From assembly GCA_946699065.1 (NCBI GenBank), contig CAMPDV010000125.1, forward strand, positions 310,001-374,000: a stretch of DNA of 64,000 bases, read 5' to 3'. Below are positions 53,044 through 64,000 of this stretch, piece by piece (the first letter of the stretch is position 1; each line of letters starts with the position of its first letter). The stretch is from Loxodes magnus. Its lineage: Eukaryota > Ciliophora > Karyorelictea > Loxodida > Loxodidae. A program made the position numbers and the translations under genes. Below the pieces are notes generated by a model that was given only the letters and a program-made list of their open reading frames with translations, searched no databases and had not been told where the DNA came from.

Positions 53044-56000
53044 TTATACTTAAAAATTCATTTTATAATTAGTTAAATTTTCATTGTGCAATATATTTAA
53101 CTAAAGACAGTTCTACATTTATTTACTTTAATACTAAATTTATTCTTATTGCATATTTACCAATTAAATTTTCTAAATCATAATAATCAATGCAAACATA
53201 GATTTGACACAAGTCATTGTCATACCAAGTTCTAGTTTATATATAATGCTGTAGGTACTTCTATAAGAAAGATAAATAGCTATTGATTCATAATAATTTT
53301 AGATATTACATCAAAGATAATTCAATCAAATATGCAGCTTATCTACCACTAAAAATCTCTGAATTATGCTAAAGCTTTTTATTTAAATCCCTATAAATTA
53401 TAGTGAATCTTAGTTCTATAAACATTTTTATTAATAAGCCTTTATTTCTTCACTTCAAAAGGTTTATTTCTAGAAAAACGAGTTAGTGAATAAAGGTTCT
53501 AATAAATATTAGTTAATAGCTAATATTTTAATAATAAACTGCTTTATTTTATATGTAGCTCACTAAGGATGTTAAGGTATAATTGGTTTATAAATATGTT
53601 AGCTGTATTTTGATATTATTTAAGCTTTCTATAAGAGAAAGTTAAGATTACTTAGAAATGTTAAATCTTATAAAAATTCTTTTGAAAACTAGTATTGTCT
53701 AAAAAATAAATTTTTTAATCCTGGAAAAAGAAAAATATCTGAAATTACCAAAAACGAATAAGAAGATTGGCGAAATGTGATATGATTAATATTTAACTAA
53801 ATAATTAAAACACTCTAGAATTTTCCTTTTGTTAAATAGATATTACTAATAACTAGTACAACTTAAAAGATAATAACTTTTATAAGAAAAGGTATAAAAG
53901 CAGAATGCTTTACATAGTATATATAAATTATTAATATTTAAATTTAAAATATATAAAATGTTTATTAATTGGAAATAAAATGTTCTACTGTTTATTCTAT
54001 AAATCCAGAATATTCACCTTCTATCAAAATTATTCCATTCTCTATCTTCAAATCTCAAAATAAGTTCTACAAAAACAAATAAATAATACTTCTTCAAAGA
54101 ATTCCTTTTTTGCTTAAAAATTAAATATTTAAATTCTGTGTAGTTTGCTAAGATTTTCATTGGCTTGATTAAATTAATCTAAATTTTGTTTAGCTATTAT
54201 GTATTCAATTTTAAAATTATTTTATAAATTATGTTGCTATTTAATTGAAATTTTAATGCTAGCACTAGCAATCTTCAAGTAAATATAACTATTTTTCATT
54301 TAACTCCCAATGTTTTCATCTTATATGCCATTTATGTTATTTTGCGTTATTCAAATATTAAAATGCTTGAATCGAATATTCTGAATTTCTGGGATAAGTT
54401 AAAAAAGTAAGCTATATTTCTATTTTCTCATTTATTGGGAATATAAAGGGGATTGCGAAATAGTCTTGAATAATATTTGAAGAACTTTATATTCTATTAG
54501 ATTTTATTTATTTTAAATATACCTCCAACATAGCAGATCTAAAGCACTCCTAATAAAACTATCTTCTAAAAGAAATAAATCACATTAGAGATTAGAAATG
54601 CAAGCTCAAATAGCTCAACTATTGAATATTAAGTAGGGCTAATAAAATAAATTAGATGGTATTAAAATCCTCTCATATAAAATAGAATGAATGAGCTATC
54701 AAAATTTATGTAATTATTAAGTGCTAAATAGAATATTAATTCTTATAATTTGAACTGGTTTTATATATAAATAGTCTCTGAAAGTTAAGAAAGAATTGTT
54801 ATTGTTTTAGATTTGTATTAATAGTTCTGAAAAATCTATCTTACCTTTGTTTTTTGCAATTATTTTACATTTCCATTGACTAACTTTTTTCTAAACTAAC
54901 TATAAAAAAGTATACTCCAGTAATCTTTATGAAGTTATTTAATACAATATCTTCATTTGTATTAGCTATGATATGATTGTTTTGCTAGATATTCTAACTG
55001 ATAAAAGTAAATAGTAAGGTAGTCCGGAATTAAGGATAACTTCAATAAAGCAAGTATTCAGTTATATTTTAGATAAAGATCAACTTGCTTGGTTTTATAT
55101 ATTAAAGTAAAAATAAAATTAATAATTAGAACCTTTTAGATTTAACTCAAGTATATTCCATTTTACAAAGAAAAATAGCTTTATTAAAATAATAATGATA
55201 TTAACTATAAAAACCTAAGTACTTTTAAGGAAACGTTTTTTAAAGTAATTAACTGAGATGATGCAAATAAATATATTTAAACTTTAATATGATAAGTAAC
55301 TTATCTTTTCTTTAACTTACTATATGATTATTAGTTCCATTTAATTTAGTAACATTTTAACTTTTTGAACAATAATAAGCTTGTATAAAATATTCTACCT
55401 TAATCTGTTAAATCTATATGCATTTCTTCTGCTATTATTTTCTAATTTAGTCCTAATTTCTCAATTTTAGTAACATTAGTCATATTTAGAATCAATTACA
55501 GCTTTTGCTTTACAATTTGAAACTAAAAACTTGTATCAAGTCTAATTAAAAGATTTTCTATGTATGTCTAAATACAAAGTAATCTATAGCAAAAGTTTAC
55601 TCACTCAATATTAATAAAATATATATAGGAATATAAAATCATACAACTTACTAAGATTAGTTTAGTTATATCAAAACAAGTTACTTAAATAAAGCTTAAA
55701 GGAATAAGATTCATATAGCAGCTTTATAAGGATTTTCTAATTAGGCTTAGAGAAGGTAGTTGTTCTATTTATTAAGAAATGGAATAATCTTATCTAAAAC
55801 TAAAATTTCTGCTTTAAAATCTAAATAGATCTATTATCATTTTTATATCCTGTTCCTAAGCTAATTTGACACTTTTCATTAAAGCTTAATCTAGAATTTA
55901 TAGATATAGTATAAAACTAATTTAATTAAAGAAATCCACCTTTTATTTCTAACATTAATAACTCTTTGCCCATAGGACTAGAAAATAAGATTATGACAAA

Positions 56001-57484
56001 GTAATTTTAAGTCTGTAATGTAATTAAACATCCAATTATACAAGCAAATGGAATTGATATAGCAAATTCTTACCTAATTATAGAAAAGTGGTTACTTTAA
56101 AATGCTTAATTAGTTACTATAACTTAAACAAGACATCAGCTTTTAAATAAAAGATAACTATTAAATAAAATAGTAAACTTGCCTATATTATCAGTTTAAT
56201 AATCAAAAGCTATTTAGAAAACTTATTATGCAGATAGGTAGGATTTAAGATAATTTAACTAGATTATTAGCATCTAAAATACAATTTCTCAAATAAAAAA
56301 GCAATAACCTTTAGTTATTATATCTCTAGTGTTTTAATCCAATAATTAAATCCTATTGCTTTATCATGCTTTATATATTAATTTAATAAAAGTGCTATTT
56401 AACTGTGCTCAATAATGTTATAAAACTATCTCACACCAACATACACAGTTATCACTAATGAATCCAAAATTTAAATGAAGGTTTTTAAAGTTTATTATCT
56501 AATATTTAAAAAATATTAATTGAAAGTAGATAATTTAAGATAATAAAGCAACTATCTTAATATTAGAGAAATTAGATGCTTATATCTAAGAAATTAAAAG
56601 CCTAAATAAAAGTTGCTTGCTATTTTAAGGCAATTGAAATATTACAGCTCTCTTTTTAAAACTAAATTAGTTCAAGAAAGATTTAATAAAAAGTTGTATA
56701 GAGAATTTCATTAAAGAAGTAAAATTGAACTAAAAAATAAAATTTTGGAAATAGAAAAATTTAATTCTAGAATAAAAGAATAAGTAGAGCTAGAAATTAG
56801 TTAATAGCTCAATTAAATAAAATGAAATGTGATTACTTTACCTAAAAAATGAAGAATGAAAGTTTAGGAAAACTAAAAAATAGATTTAAATTATTTTATA
56901 AGTTATGTTCTAATGTTATATCTTAAACTATATTAAGAATTAATTATTTATTTTAATTTAATAATAGACTTAGACATTATAAAAGAATTAGATGGAAGTA
57001 ATACTCTTAATTAATGGCTAGTTTTTGATATATTTTAGCCTTGATCTATTAATTCTTTATATATTTATAGAAATTAATTTAAAACTCTTTCATAAGCTTT
57101 TCTTCCAATAAAAATATTTTTAGCATTCTATCATTATTAAGTATTAAATAACTCTTTATCAATAGTAATAAGATAGCTTTAACTCTATTTTTGATCTGAA
57201 TTATTTATAAATAATTAAGCATTTTTAAGTAAAAAAACCCATCCTTTCATTTATATCTCCATAGAGCTAAATTTCTTCTCTTACCTTCTTAATTTACTTT
57301 TTAAAATAATCAATTTAGTGAATCAGTAGCACAACTCCAGTCTTATATAATTAAATTAAAGTATAACAACTATAGACTATATAAATAATAATAGTTACTT
57401 TAGTAGATAACTTAGTGCTTTATGATTATATTTATAATATTATAATATTAAAGTTATTAACTAAATAGTTTAGAAAAGGGATTA
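53044..57484. other. 4.4 kb AT-rich gene desert
   Basis: No protein-like frame, RNA or repeat was recognised between the SPRY-protein gene and the second PAS gene. Composition resembles 9384-14589 and 1-4727. Confidence 0.6.
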
Positions 57485-60400
57485 TCACTAATTATTAAAG
57501 GCTTCTATGAACTCGTTTTTATGATTTCCTTATATTATAAATTTAGTAGGAAGAAGTTGAACTATATTGTTTTGCTCCTTTATAACTGAACTGAAATATT
57601 TGACCAAAAGCATTCAAGCGGCAATAAAGATTATAATATATCAGACAGTTTAGGTGATGTTAAATATATTACCGTAAATTGCAGCATCATAAAGATCTTG
57701 CTTGATATTATCTTTGATTTGTTCCTGAAACATTTTGTTTAGCTTACTCAGATAAAACTGTTATAGAATTTTGATCTCCCTAAACTTCTCTGACTTTAGA
57801 ATTTCTAATCCTGATTATTGGCTTTTATCTGAAAATATGAATTATTAGTATATTTCTCTTAGATTTTAGATATATCAAACAGTAGCTAAACGATATCCTT
57901 TCTAAAGGATGCCATTAGCTAATATATTGCATTCACTTTGATTTTTGAAAACAATGCAGGCATTTTAGTTTGTAGTTTAATCGTACAGTTTCTTGAATTC
58001 CTTTGAAAATATCTGCATGTTATCCTAAAAATATTAGTAGCAATCAGCATTTACTTTATCTAATTCGTCAAGCAGTTATGGAGTTAATGATTGAGTATCT
58101 TTATTAATTATTTAAGAGGAAGAATTAAGTAAAAATTCTGTTAGAGAGGTAATAGATAACTAAAGCAAAATTTACGTATGAGAAAAATAAAAAGCTCCTT
58201 ATAAGCGATTATCGAACCTTTTAATATAATGAGGGTAAAGATTAAAGTCTATTATATAAAATAACTGAATGCTCATTATAAATAAGAAAATTAAAATTCA
58301 GAATTTGCTTCATCTTTTTCATTCATTTTCACTTTATATCATATCCTATAAATTTCTTTACTTTTGTTTCTTAATTTTTCTTTTTACAATGTTTAGTTGC
58401 TAAGTTTCTTTATTTGTAGTCAAAGAAATTTCTGAATTATCCTAATATTTTTCAGTTGAAGTAATATTAGAAATGCCTGATTTTGGCTCAAGCATAGCAT
58501 GTTTTTAATTTTGATCTTCCTTAAAATCTTGAAAAATTATTTCATTTTCCAGACTTAACGCATCTTAACTTAGCACCTTCTACTAAAATTCTTACTAGAG
58601 CTTTCTAATATACTGCTAAGCGTAAATCTAAGCAATTTTAACAAAGAAGAAAATGATTTTTTTTCTAGATTTGATTGTTTTCATTACGATATAGTATAAA
58701 TAAACAAATAATAACACACTAGATAAAGTCTGAAAACTCAACCAAACTATAGCGTTTTTCTTAATTGTCTTGAATTTTTCTTCAGGTTAAGCAACTATTT
58801 ACAGCAAAGTATCATAGCTCTATTCTAGTAATGTATTTAAACCATTCTTTCTAAATGAATACAAATAAGAATTGCTTTCTTATTTGAAATTAGCTTTAGT
58901 CAGAGTAGAAAGAACAAATAAGTTTCTATTAATAAGTTAGCATGTTTGAATGTAATTTAGAGTGGTTTTCTGAACTTCCACATTTTCAACTAGTGTTGAT
59001 TTTGCGTATATATCAAGCTCTTTGTTGTAAATTTCAGGAAATCATCTCGAGAGTTAATATAAGTCAAGAATGTTCTCATTGAGACTTGTTTAGAAATATT
59101 TCAGCTACAATTAAGCATTTTCATAAAAATCATCTGAAACTCTTCAATCTGAAAGCTTTTATAGATATTACTCAGATAGCATGTTATAATTAGAAAACCA
59201 CAGCGATAAAATAATTCAGTGTGTGCTTATTGTTATATTACTCACTGATAAAATTAAATCAAGTTGATAGTATTTGTTCTAGTATATTTCCAGCGTGTCT
59301 CCCATAATAAATATAGTATACCATATGAAAATCATCAAGATAATAAGGGAAACAAATCCTGTTATTTTAAAAAGTCTCCTTAATTTATATAATATTAATT
59401 TAGTATTATCTTGCCTCAGTTTTTATATTTATTTTAAATCGCTGTCAGATGATTGAGATAAAGAAGCTTCATATATAGATTTTTATTAACTAACTTTTTC
59501 TTATGATGAACTTATAGCTCTTTTAGAAGAATATAAACTTTGCTAATGAGATTAATAAAATAAACATCCTTAACGTTATTTAAAATAAGATCCAACTATT
59601 ACTATTTAAAGCAGATAATTTTCAAACGCTTGATAAAATCCTTCGTTTGTGTTTAATTGTATAGTCTCGTAGTCCTTATTTGCCTTTTCTTTAATTTTGC
59701 CTTATTTAAATACTTATGTGATAAGAGAAGACCAATTATTGACATTTTCCTATTCTAAATTGTTTTCTTCAGGACTTTATTATTTTTTAAATTGCTATTC
59801 ATTGTCCCTCTATTCCCCCAAATTCATAGAGATAGTTTTATTAGTATTCAAGTATTTCTTATACTGAGGAATTACTTCATTTATATTTACTTTCCTGTTA
59901 ATAATACCTTCTTACATCTTTAAAAAGATATCTAAGTGTTGCTAATAAGAAATTATAAATCCTTCTTCGTCTTTTAAAAAAAGACCGCTATTTTTTGTAT
60001 TACTTAATGGTTAAAAAGCAAAAATTATTTCAAGCTTTGAATTTTTCCAACGAGGAGTTGCTATTTAAATAACTGGAAAAAGGAAACCATCTTGAGTAAG
60101 AAGAACTGTCTTCATCTCTTAACCTAATGAATCTTCTATGTATTAACTTAGATTTTTTTGAATAAAGCAAGGGCAAAGCTAGTCGAATATTATATTTTCA
60201 ATCACGGAAATAGAAAACTTTAGTGCTTAGCAAGTTTAATGATTAGCATAAATAATTTTATTGTTGTCGTTTGCGTTTACAACCATTATCATAATATCAT
60301 CATCAAGTAAATTCGTAAAAAAGTCATATTTTCTGAACATTTTAATCCTCTCATTAGTAAACTTCTTATTTTCAGCTGTTTTTATTATATCTTCAATTCT

Positions 60401-62143
60401 AGGATCTTCAGAATTCATTATAGACAAAGCTTCCGCATATTTGAAGTCAGCCTAATAAAACTAGGGGCTTATAAACAAGATTTGCTTGTAAATATTATCA
60501 ATTTGATGCTATAAATCCTATAGTTCTTTATTTAGTTTAAGTAATTGATATTCCTAGATTAGTTCATGAGATAGCTGCTCCCAAAATTTCATATATTTTA
60601 ATCGAATTGTATTTATAGTATTCTTTAGAGTCTTGAAGATATCATAGACGTTAATTATTATTTCTACATCCAATAGTTGATTTTAAAAATGCTCCTTTAT
60701 TTAATCCGCTTGCTCTTATACTTTCAGATTATGATCAAATTTTATCTTTATCAAGGACTTTTCTTTTTATTCTCTCACACTATTCGTTAAAATTTAGTCT
60801 GCTAGGAAAATATAAAACCTGAAAACTATGCTTTACTTTTAATGGCCAAATTACTTGAATAATTCAAAGCATAACTAGAATTATTTATGCTGCTGAAGTA
60901 CGAAAAATAAGGTAAATAGGATAAAGAATTTAGCTTCATGATTCTTGCTGCTGAGGTGCGAAATAATGTTAGTACATTAAGCTATTAAATTTTCATTATA
61001 AGCAATTATGCTTTTTGTTATTTTCACTCCCTCAAATATGTATTGAAATTCATTTGATTCAAAATTCTTTACTAAGGAACCCTTTAATAGGAAAAATAAT
61101 TTTTGGTCTAAATAATAATTCTTTTAGAAGGCATAAATCTATCTATAAAAATTAACTGCTTGTAAACAATTAGCCTAATTATATTCCTTAGCTAGTTACA
61201 AATTCATAAACCACTCAACTCGCTTTAAATAAACAAAATTTCCTATTTTATGAAGGAAGGGAATTAGGAAGAGCAGAAGGAAGAATTTGGTTTCTTAAGT
61301 TTCTAAGAGAAGCATAATGATTGCTATTAAAATTTTAACTAAATAGAGAAAGAAATCATATTGCTCCACCAGTATGTTTGCATATGTTCCTGTATACATC
61401 TTATAGAAAAAGCATCTTCCTTGAATTACTAGGTATAAGGCTAGTACAGCATATCTTTGCTTAAAAGAGTGCAAAATGACTATTATCAAAATATATATCT
61501 GGTATATAAAATGGGTCTTAGATTAGTGAAATAGAATGCCATTCGATATTTGTATTTCTTTTTAAACGTTTACTGTTAGAAAGGAATTAGCCAATAAATA
61601 TGTTAAAAACATCAAAACCATTACCAAAGAGCAAACCAATAGAATAATATAAATATTTGAAAAATATTAAACATCTGCAGGAAAATGCTCAGGTGAAGCA
61701 ATTACAGTTATAAGAGTCTTGCTTATTGGTATTGACAACATTAGATTGAAGTTTTCAGAATTCCAAGTAACATAGTCAATAATTAATTTGAAAGGTTTCT
61801 TGCATTTCATTATATAAAAGCTACTTCCAAATAATAAAGAAAAATAAACTGAGCATACTATAAACAAAAAGATGAGAGAACTAAAAGACTAATCAAACAA
61901 AGGAACTATTACTAATCCTCCAAAAACTTTTTTTATCTTATCGAATTCATATGTCTCTTAATTCTCTAAATAAACCAGGGAAATTAATAAATAGACCTAT
62001 TGAATGAAATGAATCAGTTGAGAGCAAATAACGAATCCCGTTTGATCTGCTTATTAACTCTTTAGCTTGTTTATTTATATTACCATATATAAGCGATAAT
62101 AAAGGTTCTAGAAGTTATTAGTTCATAGGCTTGCTTATGACAT
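57485..62143 (-). CDS. PAS-domain polytopic membrane protein (paralogue 2)
   Basis: A 1552-residue paralogue of the protein at 4728-9383, ATG 62141-62143 to TGA 57485-57487, uninterrupted with TAA/TAG as Gln. The first 160 residues align without a gap (MSQASLWTNNFQNLYYRLY; KKPFKLIIDYVTWNSENF; SKTLITVIASPEHFPAD), and two TGA-coded Trp are shared. The PAS-like core (~585-720) has LLDDDIMIMVVNANDNNK, IIYANHQTC, LCPCFI and LTQDGFLFPVIQIATPRW, followed by FQPLSNTKNSGLF. The late membrane segment FVSLIILMIFIWYT matches its partner. Predicted as a multi-TM sensor or receptor of the TmcB-like kind, ligand unknown. Same strand and nearly the same length as paralogue 1, about 53 kb away, so this is an ancient intact duplication, not a pseudogene. 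Confidence 0.8.
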
Positions 62144-64000
62144 TTTTATTTAAAAGTTTTAAAATTTTCTAAATTTCATTATATATGACTTTAACAATAA
62201 ATTATATTCGTCAATTTATTAATTATATTATCTTAAAATTTCCTTTTTCTAACTTCTTTTTTGGAATTGAAGTTTTAATTCTTAATTTTTTTCAAATCAG
62301 AGCAAACAAATTATTCATCTAATTATATCTTTTGAATTTCAATCTAAAATGTATATTATAAAGCTATTTGGAAATTAATTATACTTGCTACTTAATTATC
62401 TAAAAATAGTTCTATTTAAGAAAGGGCATTGAATATAGTTTTTATTACCTAAAAATTTTATATTTGACACTAAAGTTTCTATTTTATATCAACATTAAAT
62501 AAGAATATTAGAGATATTAGTATACATAATTAATCTATTTTCTAGAAAAATAAACTTAGTTATACTTCATTTCTTGTTCATGCATAAATAAAAACGATTA
62601 AGGTAATTATTTTATTTTATTAAAAAAATTTAAATTGTAATCTTTCTTTATTACTCTAAAATCCTTTATTCCGTATATTAGGTTTTAGTCATCCTTCTAA
62701 GAAATATTTATAACATTTTCTCAGTTAAAGTCATTTTCTTTTTAAATATATAGAAATATTCTTTAAATAGCATGCAGATCGTATAATTAATGTCCTTAAA
62801 TTTTATTTGCTAAAATTATCATTTTTATAGTAATGAAACTTATGTTTATTTCTTCAAATTTAATCATTTTTAGTGTTTACTTTTACTAAATTCTCTTATT
62901 ATTAAGAATCAATCCTACTTAGTTCATTTAGTAGTATTTATTTGTCTCTTTTGTGCTTATCAGAGTTTTGCTATATTTTTACTTCTTGATTAAGTATTTT
63001 CTTCAATTTTTTAAAGCTGTAGATCTACTAAAAAGCTAAACTCATATTAATAATAGATTCACATATTTTTTCGGATATTTATCAGTCTCTGAAAAGGTTC
63101 TAAATATTATTGAGCATATGTATATTTACTTTATCCTTTTTGAGTTTGCTTAATCTTTCGGTTTTATAATTTTTGACAACTACTTGCTATTTTACTTTTT
63201 TGCATTTCCTTTTTAAATATTCGATTCAAAGCTTTTGCATACTCTATTTCAAAGAATCGAATATATTTTCATATGGTTTTTGGTTGATTCATGGTTTGTT
63301 GATTAATCCTTATTTGATTATTAGTTATTATCTATTTAATTTCTTATATTGCTTAACAAATCATTATACTCATTATATCAATTTATTTAAATAAAACTAA
63401 ATTAAAGGCTTGTATTTATAGGCTTATCACATCCTAGAATATTATTGGATTAAACGATGTATTTTGTAGTACTAATTAGTAAGACATTTTATATTTAACT
63501 AGATTTATTAACTTTAAATGAGTTTATAACTTAAATGATAGTAAGTTAGTCTTAAAATAAGGAGAAATTTAAATTATTTAATTAATAAACAGCTAACTAG
63601 TTTAGGTAAATTACCTTACTTTTTCTTCATTATAATAGTTTATCGTTCATCTATAAACATCTATGTTAGAAAAAGTTAATTTTTATACTTTTACTTCATG
63701 GTTTTTATTAAATACTCCTTAGATTAAAAGTAGATGTTTTCTACAAATACTTGAAAGTTTAGCTTATTGAGCATATTCCTTTATAGTTAGGATTATAGCT
63801 CTTTTAAAAGCACTATTTGCATATATAGCTTAATTAATTGATATTTAAATAAGAAGATTTAAATTATTCAATATTAACTTATTAAGAATGATTAAGTCTT
63901 AATTTTTAATATTCTTATTTCTGTGACTTCAAATGCTTCTATAACTTTTCTATATGTAAAAATCTATTTTATTATCTTTAATCTTCTTTTAAAACTTTCA
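62144..64000. other. AT-rich region upstream of second PAS gene
   Basis: No gene, RNA or repeat was recognised to the end of the window. A 73-residue standard-code ORF at 63173-63394 is aromatic-rich and AT-driven. The promoter of the PAS gene presumably lies just above 62143. Confidence 0.55.

Noticed and set aside
63173..63394. 73-residue aromatic-rich ORF
   Set aside because: Composition follows local T-richness, with no motif and no neighbouring coding signal.

Overview
This is nuclear DNA from a ciliate with a heavily reassigned genetic code, most likely a karyorelict such as a Loxodes relative (NCBI code 27). Nearly every recognisable gene is broken by TAA and TAG in the standard code but becomes a continuous, family-like protein when TAA/TAG are read as Gln. 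Many in-frame TGA codons fall where the families require Trp (the MAP kinase W of TRWYRAPE and DIWS, for example), yet most genes also end at a TGA placed at the expected C-terminus. Introns are GT-AG and mostly 17-28 nt (one is 47 nt). That is longer than the 15-16 nt introns I recall for heterotrichs such as Condylostoma, the other group with all three stops reassigned. I know the group from these features, not from a database match.

Layout. 1-4.7 kb: AT-rich, no convincing gene. 4.7-9.4 kb (-): a 1551-residue polytopic membrane protein with a PAS-like core. 9.4-14.6 kb: gene desert. 14.6-17.9 kb (+): an unrecognised basic protein and an MFS transporter. 19.5-29.8 kb: a gene-dense block of alternating strands with ribosomal protein uL29/RPL35, a GATD3/ES1-type DJ-1-superfamily protein, a four-TM protein, a MAP kinase, a probable ciliary DUF4586/CFAP96-like protein and adenylate kinase 7. 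30.75-31.15 kb: an unusually GC-rich, structured segment that is probably non-coding RNA. 32.4-39.9 kb (-): a zinc-finger/TLDc protein, a TBCK-like pseudokinase-TBC protein and a coiled-coil protein. 41.1-43.2 kb (+): a very Gln-rich coiled-coil protein. 44.9-53.0 kb (-): a calcium-binding kinase-like protein with a degenerate catalytic loop, a small membrane protein, a ZnT5/7-type zinc transporter and a coiled-coil/SPRY protein. 53.0-57.5 kb: desert. 57.5-62.1 kb (-): a 1552-residue paralogue of the first PAS protein. 62.1-64 kb: desert.

There is no sign of operons or of phage, plasmid or transposon genes, and I saw no tRNA, rRNA, CRISPR array or telomere. AK7, the CFAP96-like protein and perhaps the basic RPxSA-containing protein fit a heavily ciliated cell. 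The kinases, PAS receptors, TBCK and ZnT are signalling and membrane-traffic functions. Gene ends were assigned by reading frame, family length and TGA. Two genes (TBCK-like, calcium-kinase-like) have no TGA near their conserved end, and their 3' limits are uncertain.
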